A stretch of DNA of 64,000 nt from Oscillospiraceae bacterium (GTDB taxonomy: Bacteria; Bacillota; Clostridia; Oscillospirales; Oscillospiraceae), in contig JAFPWF010000034.1 of NCBI GenBank assembly GCA_017395085.1, positions 1-64,000 on the forward strand. Reading direction: 5' to 3'. Below, piece by piece: positions 25,336 through 34,906 of this stretch (the first letter of the stretch is position 1; every line of letters starts with the position of its first letter). The notes under the pieces were generated by a model, which saw nothing but the letters and a program-made list of their open reading frames with translations, did no database searches and had not been told where the DNA came from. Made by a program: the position numbers and the translations under genes.

Positions 25336-26529
25336 TCAGAAGAGCAGAGTATCTACCCGCCCCACCAGATCGATCAGTTGGGATTTGCAGTTTTCGATCA
25401 CGGCTCTGCCTTCATCAGTATCCAGCCCGTTTCTGCGGATCGAGCGCCGCATAATCCTCGTAAACCCGATGATTTTGGCCTTGTCCTCCACTGCCTGAAT
25501 TGCAGCATCGTCTTTTGTATCCAGGTACAGTTCCAGGCTCTTCCGCCATAGCGCCCCCGCAGTATCGTAAGGGATTCCAAGGAAGCCCTCCACAACGGAA
25601 TGGTCCAGCTCACTGTAACCGCGATAGGCATTGAACATGCTTGCCAGTTCAAAAATCGGATGCCCGTAGCAGAGAGTGTCCATATCAATCAGCAGGCTTT
25701 CCCCGTTCTGGAGCATGACATTCTTTACATGATAATCTCCATGCATCATATGCATGTCTTTCGGCACGGCATCTACCAGCGCAACAAGTTTTTCCGATGT
25801 TTCCGCAGGGAGATAATCCTTCAAGAAAGCAGCCCAGCCCTGTGCCACTTCCTTCATGTCGGGCATGGTGCCTTCCTTCACGGTTTTGCTGTGAATCAGC
25901 TTCAGCATGTCGATGCTCATTTCGGCTATTTCGTCCAGCGATTTCTTTCCGGTTTTGAGAAGGCTTGCATAGCTTTCCGCGTTCAGCAATTCAAATACCG
26001 AGCCGTATCCGCCGCCTTTGATCCTGACAACGTCATAAGGGATCGCAGTAGGGATTCCGGCTACAAACGCCGTACGGGCAAGCTCGCGCTCACGGCGGAT
26101 CTCCGGCAGCGCATCCGGATTCAGATAAACCTTGACAATGGTGTCCGGATCAATCCGGTAAACCTTTCCGTTCGAGCCCTGGCCGATGACCTCGCATCCT
26201 TCCACAGAGAGGACACGGTACGCCTTCTGCACCTCCATCATGTCGGTAAAGCCCGTCATCTCCAGAATATCATAGACTTCAGGGCTCGCATTGACGATGC
26301 TGGTATCGCTAACCTGCTGCCGGAGGCGCAAAATCACACGGAGACCGGCGCTGGTCGTATACTCCAAGCCGTCAAAATCGAGAACGATTGAGGACGCCGG
26401 GTTTTCAGAGACGATCTTCTGAATCTCCTCTTCCAGTGCAGGGGCATTGGAGGAATCAATCTTCCCCTGAAATGCAATGGTCAGTTCATCCTTCTCCAGA
26501 TGTGATGTGACCGAAATCTTTGTGCTCAT
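25336..26529 (-). CDS. STAS domain fused to an aminoglycoside-phosphotransferase-like kinase
   Basis: A 397-residue fusion. Residues 1-107 are a STAS domain like SpoIIAA/RsbV, with the phosphorylatable-serine region as YTTSAGLRV (Ser60). Residues 108-397 are an APH/choline-kinase-like domain. It has the glycine-rich GQGSNGKVYRI, Lys133 in TIVKVYL, catalytic loop HGDYHVKN (263-270) and the metal-binding IDMD (281-284). A stretch such as MMHGDYHVKN argues for an active kinase. Kinases of this group with a fused STAS domain occur in Clostridia, but the substrate is not known. RBS AGGAG precedes the ATG, and a hairpin at 26548-26566 lies in the leader. The promoter is inside the end of pepT. Confidence 0.82.
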   Translation of the reverse strand: MSTKISVTSHLEKDELTIAFQGKIDSSNAPALEEEIQKIVSENPASSIVLDFDGLEYTTSAGLRVILRLRQQVSDTSIVNASPEVYDILEMTGFTDMMEVQKAYRVLSVEGCEVIGQGSNGKVYRIDPDTIVKVYLNPDALPEIRRERELARTAFVAGIPTAIPYDVVRIKGGGYGSVFELLNAESYASLLKTGKKSLDEIAEMSIDMLKLIHSKTVKEGTMPDMKEVAQGWAAFLKDYLPAETSEKLVALVDAVPKDMHMMHGDYHVKNVMLQNGESLLIDMDTLCYGHPIFELASMFNAYRGYSELDHSVVEGFLGIPYDTAGALWRKSLELYLDTKDDAAIQAVEDKAKIIGFTRIMRRSIRRNGLDTDEGRAVIENCKSQLIDLVGRVDTLLF

Positions 26530-26547
26530 AATTTCATCTCCTGAACT

Positions 26548-26566
26548 AACCGCCTATCCGGCGGTT
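26548..26566 (-). promoter_or_regulatory. leader hairpin before the STAS-kinase gene
   Basis: AACCGCC-5-GGCGGTT, a perfect 7-bp stem ending a few bases before the AGGAG ribosome binding site. It could modulate translation or stability of the messenger. There is no T-run, so it is not a terminator. Confidence 0.45.
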
Positions 26567-26593
26567 CATTCTGTCTATCTATCAACTATAAAA

Positions 26594-26622
26594 ATTGTAC
26601 TTCAAATCTCCCGGGAAGTCAA
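26594..26622 (-). promoter_or_regulatory. promoter of the STAS-kinase gene, TTGACT-17-TACAAT
   Basis: TTGACT (26617-26622) and TACAAT (26594-26599) on the minus strand, 17 bp apart. The -35 box lies within the last codons of pepT. Confidence 0.75.
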
Positions 26623-27882
26623 TGACCGAGAAAGAATTGTATCGCAATTCCCGTTCCCGGTCTCATCCCGCAGGCTGACCAGATTTTTCAGAACCGAAAC
26701 GGCAAGTTCCATGTTTTCCGCTGTGATGTGTTCGTACGGGCCGTGAAACCCCGCCCCTCCCGTTCCCAGGTTCGGACACGGCAGTCCGCGGAAAGAAAGC
26801 TGGGAGCCGTCTGTCCCGCCGCGAACCGGCACATGTTTCGGATTCAGCCCGGCAGCTATAACAGCCTTTTCCGCCCGGGCCAGAACTTCGGGAACCTGAG
26901 AGAGAATCTCATTCATGTTCCGGTACTGGCTCCTGAATTCCAGCATTACCGTTCCCTCGCCATGCCGTTCATTCAGAACTTCGGCCGCATGTTCCATGAT
27001 CCCCAGGCGCGCCTGAAACACGGCTGAATCGTGGTCACGGATGATATAATGGAGCTCTGCACTTTCGACATCTCCCCGCATGGACGTCAAATGGTAGAAA
27101 CCCTCATAGCCTTCCGTCAGCGCAGGCTGATCGCCAGAGGGCAGCATCGCATGAAATTCCATCGCCACCAGAGAGGCGTTTCGCATTTTCCCTTTTGCCT
27201 CGCCCGGATGCACATTGACCCCGTGAAAGCGAACATCCGCCCCCGCTGCGTGGAAGGTCTCGCTGTTCAGTTCCGAAACATCTCCCCCGTCAACGGTATA
27301 TCCGAAGGCGGCATTCAGGCGCTCCAGGGAGAGCAGCGCCGCGCCGTGGCCGATCTCCTCATCCGGCGTAAAGCAGACTTCAATCCTGCCGTGCGGGATT
27401 CTCGCACGGATCAGGTCCTCACATGCAGTCAGGATTTCGGCAATCCCGGCTTTATCGTCCGCTCCCAGGACGGTAGTCCCGTCGGTTGTCATCAGCGTAT
27501 GGCCGATGCAGCCGGCAAGATCCGGAAACATCTCCGGATCCAGCACGCGGCCGCTGTCGCCCAATGCCACCGCACCACCCTGATAGTTCTGGATCAGCTG
27601 CGGTTTTACCCCGAATCCCGGATAATCCTCATCGGGTATGGTATCAAGATGCGCGATAAGCGCGATTGCCGGCACGCTTTCCAGGCCGGGCGTTGCAGGC
27701 AGCGTTCCGTATACATAGGCGTGGTCATCCACGGAGACCCCGGTAAATCCCATACCGGTCATCTCCTGTTCCAGCAGTTTGGCAAAGTCTCTCTGCCGCT
27801 CGGTGGAAGGCGTGCCTTCCCGTACCTCCGTACTCGAGGTATGGACCTGCACATATTGAAGCAGGCGTTCAAATGCCCTCAT
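26602..27882 (-). CDS. pepT: peptidase T (tripeptide aminopeptidase)
   Basis: A 426-residue M20B zinc peptidase that removes the N-terminal residue of tripeptides in the cytosol. Metal-site segments are ALIAHLDTIPD (His and Asp), TVLGADDKAGI, CFTPDEEIGHGA, TVDGGDVSELN and the C-terminal GGAGFHGPYEH. The RGGTDGSQLSFRGLPCPNLGTG stretch is typical. The ATG at 27882 has AAAGGA 6 nt upstream; the open frame continues to 27993 across the promoter and is not coding there. Confidence 0.95.
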   Translation of the reverse strand: MRAFERLLQYVQVHTSSTEVREGTPSTERQRDFAKLLEQEMTGMGFTGVSVDDHAYVYGTLPATPGLESVPAIALIAHLDTIPDEDYPGFGVKPQLIQNYQGGAVALGDSGRVLDPEMFPDLAGCIGHTLMTTDGTTVLGADDKAGIAEILTACEDLIRARIPHGRIEVCFTPDEEIGHGAALLSLERLNAAFGYTVDGGDVSELNSETFHAAGADVRFHGVNVHPGEAKGKMRNASLVAMEFHAMLPSGDQPALTEGYEGFYHLTSMRGDVESAELHYIIRDHDSAVFQARLGIMEHAAEVLNERHGEGTVMLEFRSQYRNMNEILSQVPEVLARAEKAVIAAGLNPKHVPVRGGTDGSQLSFRGLPCPNLGTGGAGFHGPYEHITAENMELAVSVLKNLVSLRDETGNGNCDTILSRSLTSREI

Positions 27883-27944
27883 CCCGTTTCCTTTCCGGTC
27901 GGGAGGCAAAACTCCCTTTCCCTGGCTGTTCTGTGCAATGCTGG

Positions 27945-27973
27945 ATTTTAGCAGTATTTTCGGTGTTTCGCAA
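27945..27973 (-). promoter_or_regulatory. pepT promoter, TTGCGA-17-TGCTAAAAT
   Basis: On the minus strand TTGCGA (27968-27973), a 17-bp spacer and TAAAAT (27945-27950) with a TG extension. Confidence 0.6.
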
Positions 27974-28040
27974 GTAAAATCAATCTGATGCACAAAAACC
28001 GATTATATTGTTTTTCTGAAACATTTTTATTTTTCGCTGA

Positions 28041-28088
28041 CATTTTTGAAAACTTTGACTACCATTTTCGAAAGTGTTATGTTATAAT
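28041..28088 (+). promoter_or_regulatory. promoter region of the two-component operon with a repeated motif
   Basis: An extended -10 TGTTATAAT occupies 28080-28088. No good -35 is present. Upstream, CATTTTTGAAAA (28041) and CATTTTCGAAAG (28063) are similar and start 22 bp apart, two helical turns. This is the arrangement of OmpR-type activator sites, so the response regulator may act here. Confidence 0.5.
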
Positions 28089-28154
28089 TACTTGTCAGTT
28101 TGTAACCTCGTCTGTTTTCAGTCTCTTTTGTATCATCAGGAGGGTGTAGGAAAT

Positions 28155-28844
28155 ATGAAAAAGATCCTTGTCATGGAAGATGAAAGCAACATCCGCAGCT
28201 TTGTTGTGATCAATCTGCGGCGCAGCGGATACGAACCGATCGAAGCCGCTACCGGCACCGAAGCGCTTGAAAAGGTAAAGGCCAATCCGGACATCTGCCT
28301 TGCGCTTCTTGATGTCATGCTCCCTGATATCGACGGCTTTGAAGTCTGCCGCAGGATTCGCGCCTCCGGTTCGAAAATGGGCATTATTATGCTGACGGCG
28401 AAGAGTCAGGAGATCGACAAGGTCACCGGCCTGATGACCGGCGCTGACGACTATGTGACAAAGCCCTTCTCTCCCGCCGAGCTCACCGCCCGGGTTGACG
28501 CGCTGGTCAGGCGTCTGGGCACCGATGAGGACGGCAGCGCCAACAACGAACTGGTCAGCGGTCCGTTTGTGCTGAACCCACGCAACCGCACGCTGGAAAA
28601 AGACGGGCAGCGCCTGAAGCTTACGCAGATTGAATATCAGCTGATGAAGCTCTTCATGGAGAATCCGGGCAAGGCGATGAGCCGGGAAGACATTCTCACG
28701 GCAGTCTGGGGCGACGACTTCAGCGGCGAACTGAAGACTGTCGATGTGAATATCCGCCGTCTTCGCATCAAGATCGAATCTGATCCGACCGAGCCGGAAT
28801 TCATCACAACCGTCTGGGGCTACGGTTACAAGTGGGGTTATTAA
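28155..28844 (+). CDS. OmpR/PhoB-family response regulator
   Basis: A 229-residue regulator. The receiver domain (1-120) has the acidic pocket in VMEDE, the phospho-acceptor Asp53 in LLDVMLPD, Thr in MLTAKSQ and Lys in VTKPFSP. A winged-helix output domain of the OmpR type follows (about 135-229), ending VDVNIRRLRIKIE...TVWGYGYKWGY. The ATG at 28155 has AGGAGGG upstream. The partner kinase starts 32 nt downstream. It opens a run of ten plus-strand genes that reaches acpS. Confidence 0.92.
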   Translation: MKKILVMEDESNIRSFVVINLRRSGYEPIEAATGTEALEKVKANPDICLALLDVMLPDIDGFEVCRRIRASGSKMGIIMLTAKSQEIDKVTGLMTGADDYVTKPFSPAELTARVDALVRRLGTDEDGSANNELVSGPFVLNPRNRTLEKDGQRLKLTQIEYQLMKLFMENPGKAMSREDILTAVWGDDFSGELKTVDVNIRRLRIKIESDPTEPEFITTVWGYGYKWGY

Positions 28845-28876
28845 CCCGGGAGTATTCTTTCAGGAAGTAAGCTTTT

Positions 28877-29869
28877 ATGTTTAAATACCTTCGCACACAG
28901 CTTCTGGCTTCGATTATTGCGGCGCTGATTCTGATGTTGCTGAGTATCTGGGCTATCACACGGGAATACATGATCTTTGCCGTCTGTATTCTTGTTCTGG
29001 TCTGCTTCTACATGATTTATCTGCTGTTCTGGTTCTGGAAGAATATTTCCGAACCGATTGACCGGCTGACAGGCTTTGCCGCACAGATCGCCTCGGGCAG
29101 TTACGGCAGCAAGCTGGAAGAGCGCAGCGACAATGAAATCGGCAATCTGACCGATGCCATCAACGACATGTCCGAGAAGGTTGCGCTTGCCGAAAAAGCG
29201 AGGACTGACTTTATCTCACAGGTTTCTCACGAACTCCGTACTCCGCTCACGGCCATTACCGGCTGGAGCGAGACCATCGCGTATGATCCCGCCGTTCAGG
29301 GGGATTCTCTGCGCGGCCTGAATATCATTTCAAAAGAAGCGGAACGTCTGACCGGTATGGTTACGGAGCTGCTGGAATTTACCCGTATTCAGGACGGGCG
29401 CTTTAATCTGCGGATCGAAACCGTGGATATCGCCGAGGAACTGGAAGACGCGATCTTCACCTACGGGAAACTGATGAAGCAGGCCGGAATGGACGTGCAT
29501 TATGATCCGCCTGCCAAGGAACTGCCGCTGATCCCAGGGGATCCGGAGCGTTTGAAGCAGGTTTTCCTGAACCTGCTGGATAATGCGATGATCCACGGCG
29601 GTGAAGGCAAGATGATCGACGTCAGTCTCGGCCGTGACGGAAACTATGTAAAAATCGTCTTCCGTGATTACGGAAGCGGAATCCCGGACGCGGAACTCCC
29701 GCATGTCAAGGAAAAGTTCTACAAGGGCAGCTCCAAAAACCGCGGCACCGGCATCGGTCTCGCGGTATGCGATGAGATCATCACACGGCACAAGGGCCGC
29801 ATGGAAATCCGCAATGCCGACGGCGGCGGCTGTATGGTTCAGCTCTATTTACCCATTCGCTCATCATAA
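28877..29869 (+). CDS. sensor histidine kinase without an external sensor domain
   Basis: A 330-residue kinase. Two membrane segments (about 9-27 and 31-53) are separated by only a few residues, so there is essentially no extracytoplasmic domain. HAMP-like residues 55-105 follow. The phospho-acceptor is His118 in SHELRTPLT, and the ATPase domain has NLLDNAMIHG (N box), YGSGIPD (G1) and RGTGIGLAVC (G2). It pairs with the response regulator upstream. Such short sensors often read membrane state or rely on a partner protein. The DUF1385 membrane protein begins 20 nt downstream and may be that partner. Confidence 0.92.
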   Translation: MFKYLRTQLLASIIAALILMLLSIWAITREYMIFAVCILVLVCFYMIYLLFWFWKNISEPIDRLTGFAAQIASGSYGSKLEERSDNEIGNLTDAINDMSEKVALAEKARTDFISQVSHELRTPLTAITGWSETIAYDPAVQGDSLRGLNIISKEAERLTGMVTELLEFTRIQDGRFNLRIETVDIAEELEDAIFTYGKLMKQAGMDVHYDPPAKELPLIPGDPERLKQVFLNLLDNAMIHGGEGKMIDVSLGRDGNYVKIVFRDYGSGIPDAELPHVKEKFYKGSSKNRGTGIGLAVCDEIITRHKGRMEIRNADGGGCMVQLYLPIRSS

Positions 29870-29889
29870 TATTAGTTCAGGATCAGTCC

Positions 29890-30837
29890 ATGTCACAGGA
29901 AAAGAAATGTTTTAAAACTTCCATAGGCGGTCAGGCACTGATAGAAGGCATATTAATGCGTGGTCCGAAGATGCAGGCCATTGTCTGCAGGACGGAAGAC
30001 GGACTGGTTGAGAAGACCGAAGAACTACGCTTGCTGCGTGAGCGCTATCCGTTCTTCGGTCTTCCGCTCGTACGTGGCTGCGTTACTTTTTTTGACTCGC
30101 TCGTCAAGGGAATGCAGGCACTGACCTATTCTGCAAGCCTTGTTCCGCTTGAGCAGCAGGACGAGCCCGATAAGATTGACGAGTGGATCAGCAGGCATTT
30201 TCCGGAGGAAAAAGCCGAAAAACTGATCATCTACACCGCCGTCATACTCGGCATCGCGCTTTCGGTCTTTCTGTTTATTTTTCTGCCGACCTTTCTGGTT
30301 TCCCTTCTGAAACCGCTCACCCGCAGTTATCTGGTACGGAATCTGTCGGAAGGTCTCCTCAAGGTCGCGATTCTGCTTGCGTATATGGCGCTGGTTGCAC
30401 ACATGAATGACGTCAGGCGTCTTTTTTCCTATCACGGCGCCGAGCACAAAACCATTTTCTGCTACGAGCACGGCAAGCCCCTGACCGTTGAAAATGTGCG
30501 GCCGGAATCGCGGTTTCATCCGCGCTGCGGAACCAGCTTTCTGCTGGTTGTCGTGCTTGTCAGCATTCTGGTCAATGCGACTGTCCGGGTCGCCAATCCA
30601 TTCGCCCGTGTGGGCTGTCACCTGCTGCTGCTCCCGGTTGTCGTCGGGATCAGTTATGAAATCAACCGCTGGTGCGGGCTGCATGACAACCGGCTTTCCG
30701 CCATTCTGTCGGCGCCGGGGAAATGGCTGCAGCGCATCACCACCAATGAGCCCGATGACGGTATGATTGAATGCGCCATCCGCGCGATGGAACTTGTGAT
30801 TCCGGAGGCAGTGGGCAGCGATGCCTGGGGTCAGTAG
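29890..30837 (+). CDS. DUF1385 membrane protein (YqhQ-like)
   Basis: A 315-residue membrane protein with the family opening IGGQALIEGILMRGPK and the core YHGAEHKTIFCYEHG followed by ENVRPESRFHPRCGTSFL. About four hydrophobic helices lie near residues 112-140, 150-175, 215-235 and 240-260. The role of the family is unknown. It is commonly found ahead of prmC and prfA in Bacillota, and prmC follows here after 15 nt. The invariant histidines and cysteines suggest a metal site or enzymatic activity at the membrane; this is inference. Confidence 0.88.
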   Translation: MSQEKKCFKTSIGGQALIEGILMRGPKMQAIVCRTEDGLVEKTEELRLLRERYPFFGLPLVRGCVTFFDSLVKGMQALTYSASLVPLEQQDEPDKIDEWISRHFPEEKAEKLIIYTAVILGIALSVFLFIFLPTFLVSLLKPLTRSYLVRNLSEGLLKVAILLAYMALVAHMNDVRRLFSYHGAEHKTIFCYEHGKPLTVENVRPESRFHPRCGTSFLLVVVLVSILVNATVRVANPFARVGCHLLLLPVVVGISYEINRWCGLHDNRLSAILSAPGKWLQRITTNEPDDGMIECAIRAMELVIPEAVGSDAWGQ

Positions 30838-30852
30838 AAGGGAGAACCGTTT

Positions 30853-31722
30853 TTGAAGACATACAGTGATCTGACTCTGACGGCGAGGAAACTCCTTATG
30901 CAGGCTGATATCCCCGGATATCAGCTGGAAGCCAGGCTGCTGGTCGCCCACGCCGCAGGGAAAACCCTGGCGGAACTGCTGCGTGACAGCAACCTCTACA
31001 CAACCGAAGAAGTCGCCGACCGGGTGCGATGTGACATTCAGCGCCGTCTGGACGGTGAACCGGTGGCTTATATTACCGGCGACTGGGAATTCTACGGCAT
31101 TCCGCTGCATATTACCAAAGATGTTCTCATCCCCAGGATGGACACGGAAATCATGATCGACGCCGTGCGCGATCTGTTGACGGGCCGGAAAATGGACGCA
31201 CGGGTTCTTGACCTCTGCACCGGGAGCGGCTGCATTGCCTGCGCAATCGCCAAAGAACTCCCCGCCTCCAGGCTGGTCGCCGTTGACATCAGCCCGAGCG
31301 CGCTTCAGGTCTGCCGTCAGAATGTGGCAGCCAACCGCCTCCATTCCAGAGTTCTCTGCATGCAGACAGATGCCCTTGCCACGCCGCCGCTCGGCATCGG
31401 GATGTTCGACGTCATCGTATCCAACCCCCCGTACATTCCAAGCGCCGAAATCGAGACGCTGGACGCATCAGTCCGCAATTACGAGCCGATCTGGGCTCTG
31501 GACGGCGGTGAAGACGGGCTCAAGTTTTATCACGGCATCATAAAACACTGGAAAACGGTGCTCCGCCCCGGCGGCCTCATCTTTTTTGAGGTCGGCGAGG
31601 GTCAGTCTCCTGCGGTACAGGACATGCTTCTCTCCGCAGGTTTCTCGGAAACCACCACCCGCAAGGACAGCGGCGGCACAGAGCGTGTCGTCATCGGTCT
31701 GTTCGGTGAACCTGAAGGCTGA
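30853..31722 (+). CDS. prmC: release factor glutamine methyltransferase
   Basis: A 289-residue SAM-dependent enzyme that methylates the GGQ glutamine of release factors 1 and 2. The SAM-binding motif [18 protein letters not shown] and the substrate motif [10 protein letters not shown] are clear. The N-terminal helical domain contains [10 protein letters not shown]. The start is a TTG at 30853-30855 with GGGAG upstream. prfA, the usual partner, is not next to it. Confidence 0.94.
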   Translation: MKTYSDLTLTARKLLMQADIPGYQLEARLLVAHAAGKTLAELLRDSNLYTTEEVADRVRCDIQRRLDGEPVAYITGDWEFYGIPLHITKDVLIPRMDTEIMIDAVRDLLTGRKMDARVLDLCTGSGCIACAIAKELPASRLVAVDISPSALQVCRQNVAANRLHSRVLCMQTDALATPPLGIGMFDVIVSNPPYIPSAEIETLDASVRNYEPIWALDGGEDGLKFYHGIIKHWKTVLRPGGLIFFEVGEGQSPAVQDMLLSAGFSETTTRKDSGGTERVVIGLFGEPEG

Positions 31723-31775
31723 CGGCAGGCTTTCATCAGCAAACAATTAATCAAATCCCTACAAGGAGAACAACC

Positions 31776-32891
31776 ATGGCTGAGAAGAAGAAAAGCATCC
31801 CCGTTTCAAACATCACAAACCCGGATAAGAAAAAGGCTCTGGAAACCGCCATTGCGAAAATCGAGCGTGATTACGGCAAAGGGACGATTATGCGGCTGGG
31901 CGACGATATCCCCGTGAATGTGGAGGCGCTTTCCACCGGCTCGCTCTCGCTCGACCTCGCCCTCGGAATCGGCGGCATCCCCCGCGGGAGAATCGTAGAA
32001 ATCTACGGCCCCGAAGCATCCGGAAAGACAACACTGGCGCTCCACGTTGTCGCTTCCGCGCAAAAAAGCGGCGGCGAAGCCGCCTATATCGATGTGGAGC
32101 ACGCCCTGGAGCCCGCCTACGCCCGGGCACTCGGTGTGGACATCGACAGCCTTCTGATTTCTCAGCCTGACACCGGAGAGCAGGCCCTGGATATCACCGA
32201 ATCACTGGTTCGCTCCGGAGCCGTGGATGTTGTCGTGGTGGACTCCGTTGCCGCGCTGATTCCGCGCTCGGAACTGGAAGGCGAAATCGGCGACTCGGTC
32301 GTCGGCGTGCTGGCAAGGCTCATGAGCCAGGCCATGCGCCGTCTGGCCGGCGCCATCTCCAAAAACAACTGCACCGTCATCTTTATCAACCAGCTGCGCC
32401 AGAAAATCGGGGTCATGTACGGCAATCCGGAAACCACACCCGGCGGGCTTGCCCTGAAGTATTACGCCAGCGTCCGCATCGACGTCCGCAGAATCGAAAC
32501 CCTGAAGGTCAACGGAGAGCTGATCGGGAACCATACACGGGCCAAGGTTGTGAAAAACAAGGTGGCGCCTCCGTTTAAGGAAGCGGAGTTCGACATCATG
32601 TACGGGGAAGGCATCTCCCGTGTCGGCGAAATCGTCGACCTCGGTGTGAAGCTGGACATCATCGACAAAGCCGGCGCCTGGTTCACGGTGCGCGATCAGC
32701 GGATCCAGGGCCGCGATGCAGTCAAGCAGTACCTGCTGGACAACCCAGAAGTGAGCGAGAGCATCGAGCAGGAAATCCGCGACAACGCATGGAAGCTGAT
32801 GTCGCCGCAGGCACGCAGAGCCGCTCAGGCAACCGGCCGTGCGTCTGAGAGCTCAGTTGATATCTCCGCCGCTGATTTTGAAGAAGGATGA
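31776..32891 (+). CDS. recA: recombinase RecA
   Basis: A 371-residue strand-exchange ATPase for homologous recombination and SOS induction. Walker [10 protein letters not shown] is at 78-86, followed by [10 protein letters not shown], and the L1/L2 DNA loops include [29 protein letters not shown] precedes the ATG. The 53-nt gap before it contains no recognisable LexA box (GAAC-N4-GTTC) and no strong promoter, so it probably depends on upstream transcription or a weak promoter. The stop overlaps recX as ATGATGA. Confidence 0.97.
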   Translation: MAEKKKSIPVSNITNPDKKKALETAIAKIERDYGKGTIMRLGDDIPVNVEALSTGSLSLDLALGIGGIPRGRIVEIYGPEASGKTTLALHVVASAQKSGGEAAYIDVEHALEPAYARALGVDIDSLLISQPDTGEQALDITESLVRSGAVDVVVVDSVAALIPRSELEGEIGDSVVGVLARLMSQAMRRLAGAISKNNCTVIFINQLRQKIGVMYGNPETTPGGLALKYYASVRIDVRRIETLKVNGELIGNHTRAKVVKNKVAPPFKEAEFDIMYGEGISRVGEIVDLGVKLDIIDKAGAWFTVRDQRIQGRDAVKQYLLDNPEVSESIEQEIRDNAWKLMSPQARRAAQATGRASESSVDISAADFEEG

Positions 32892-33487
32892 TGATCCAGA
32901 CGCTCCGTCCGTCCGGTCAGGAGCATGTAACGCTCGTTTTGGAGGATGGGCGGGAAATCCCCACAACTCTCGGTCTGGTTACGGAACTGCGCCTCTTCGC
33001 CGGAAAGCAGCTGGAAGAAGCGCAGTTGCGCCTTTTACAGGAGAAGACAGCCGCCGCCTTTGCGCGGGAACGTGCGCTGGGTCTTCTCTCGTACAGGCCT
33101 CATTCCGAAAAGGAACTGCGGGACAAGCTCCTGCGGAAAGGAACAGCCCCGACTGCCGCAGATGCTGCCGTCGAATGGCTGCGTGACCATGCATACCTCG
33201 ACGATGCGGGCTATGCGATTTCCGTAGCGCGGCATTACGCCAAAAAGGGTTACGGCGCCAAACGGATCACATCGGAGCTGTACCGCCGCGGGATCTCGCG
33301 TGAGTTCTGGGACGATGCGCTGCGGGAGATTCCCGAACCGGACGACGAGATCGACCGCTTTCTTCGCAGCCGCCTGAAAGATCCTGAGAATCCGGATGAA
33401 ATCCGCAAAGTCAGCGCTGCTCTCTCCCGCCGGGGCTACAGTTGGGATGAAATCCGGTCTGCCCTGGACCGTTTTCTCCATCCCTGA
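32888..33487 (+). CDS. recX: RecX regulatory protein
   Basis: A 199-residue modulator of RecA filaments. It shows the repeated three-helix RecX pattern: [23 protein letters not shown], then [23 protein letters not shown] and a third copy near [14 protein letters not shown]. The ATG overlaps the recA stop, which couples translation. The alternative ATG at 32891 would remove one residue. Confidence 0.93.
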   Translation: MMIQTLRPSGQEHVTLVLEDGREIPTTLGLVTELRLFAGKQLEEAQLRLLQEKTAAAFARERALGLLSYRPHSEKELRDKLLRKGTAPTAADAAVEWLRDHAYLDDAGYAISVARHYAKKGYGAKRITSELYRRGISREFWDDALREIPEPDDEIDRFLRSRLKDPENPDEIRKVSAALSRRGYSWDEIRSALDRFLHP

Positions 33488-33571
33488 AGATCCTGCAGTG
33501 CCAAAACCGTCTGCAGGAGTCTGAGAATCGGCGGACTCCATGATTCTTCCTTGTAATCGGAGGGATTCCCT

Positions 33572-34906
33572 TTGCCAACTTTTTCACTGACTTCTCTCGG
33601 CTGTGCGAAAAATCTGGTCAACAGCGAACAGATGCTGTACCTGCTGCAGGAGGCCGGCTATTCGATGCTTCCGGAACCGGACGGCGCTGATTTTGCCGTC
33701 ATCAACACATGCGGTTTTATTGACGCCGCAAAATCAGAGGCCATCGACTGTATTCTGGAACACGCCGCACTGAAGGCGGAAGGGCGGCTCGGCGCAATCA
33801 TTGTAACCGGCTGCCTCCCAGAGCGTTACCGGGAAGAGATTCTCCAGGAGCTCCCGGAAATCGACGCCGTCCTCGGCGTCGGCAGTTTCGGTGAAATCGT
33901 TTCCGCCGCCGATGCGGTTCTGAAAAAGCAGCGTTACCGTTCTTTCCTTTCGAACAGTGCACCTGTCGATGAGATCCCGCGCATCATCTCCACCGGTCCG
34001 GGATGGGCCTATCTGCGTATTGCGGAAGGCTGTGACAACTTCTGCGCGTTCTGCGCGATCCCTTATATTCGCGGCCGCTACCGTTCCAGAGAGATCGAAT
34101 CCGTTATCCGCGAGGCTGAAGAGCTGGCACAACAGGGAGTGAAAGAACTGATCGTGATTGCACAGGACATCACCCGCTACGGTACCGACCGGTACGGAAA
34201 ACGATGTCTGGCGGAACTCTGCCGCAGGCTTTCCGTCATTCCCGGCATCCGATGGATTCGCCTGCACTATCTCTACCCTGACCAGTTCGATGACGAACTG
34301 ATTGATGAAATCGCCCGCAATGATAAAATCGTCAAATACCTGGATATCCCCATCCAGCATATCAATAACGAGATACTCCTCCGCATGAACCGGCACGGCA
34401 CCGGAGACGAGATTCGGAGCCTGTTTCAGACCCTGCGCGAGCGGATCCCCGGCCTGGTTCTTCGGACCAGCCTGATCACAGGGCTTCCCGGTGAAGGCGA
34501 TGCCGAGTTTGAAGAACTCTGTACTTTTCTACGCGAAGCGAGAATTGAGCGGGCAGGAGTATTTCCCTTCTCCCCGGAAGAAGGTACTCCGGCTGAGAAA
34601 ATGCCGCATCCGGATGCCGAAACTGCAGCCGCAAGAGCGGATGCAGTCCTTGGCATCCAGGGTGAATTCCTGGATGCCTTTGCCGAGTCGCTGGTCGGCA
34701 GCCGGCTGCCCGTGCTGATTGAACAGTACGACGAGGAGACCGCCTTCTGGATCGGGCGCAGTTATGCAGACTCCCCGGAGATTGACTCCATGGTTTATGT
34801 CAGGGGCAGCTGCAGTCCGGGTGATATGCCGACCGTTCTGGTTGAATCGGCCGAAAACGGCATTCTTTACGGACACACCGTCGAAAGTGAGGAAAGCTTA
34901 TGCTGA
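33572..34906 (+). CDS. rimO: ribosomal protein S12 methylthiotransferase
   Basis: A 444-residue radical SAM methylthiotransferase that modifies an aspartate of ribosomal protein S12. The N-terminal UPF0004 domain has LGCAKNLVNSE and other cluster cysteines. The radical SAM motif is in GCDNFCAFCAIPYIRGRYRSR. The C-terminal TRAM domain spans about 375-440. The phrase FPFSPEEGTPAEKM separates RimO from MiaB. The start is a TTG at 33572-33574 behind GGAGG with 8-nt spacing. It overlaps pgsA by 7 bp. Confidence 0.94.
   Translation: MPTFSLTSLGCAKNLVNSEQMLYLLQEAGYSMLPEPDGADFAVINTCGFIDAAKSEAIDCILEHAALKAEGRLGAIIVTGCLPERYREEILQELPEIDAVLGVGSFGEIVSAADAVLKKQRYRSFLSNSAPVDEIPRIISTGPGWAYLRIAEGCDNFCAFCAIPYIRGRYRSREIESVIREAEELAQQGVKELIVIAQDITRYGTDRYGKRCLAELCRRLSVIPGIRWIRLHYLYPDQFDDELIDEIARNDKIVKYLDIPIQHINNEILLRMNRHGTGDEIRSLFQTLRERIPGLVLRTSLITGLPGEGDAEFEELCTFLREARIERAGVFPFSPEEGTPAEKMPHPDAETAAARADAVLGIQGEFLDAFAESLVGSRLPVLIEQYDEETAFWIGRSYADSPEIDSMVYVRGSCSPGDMPTVLVESAENGILYGHTVESEESLC

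Noticed and set aside
31723..31775. LexA box before recA
   Set aside because: No GAAC-N4-GTTC element is present; GTTCGGTGAAC near 31700 has the half-sites in the opposite order and lies in prmC.
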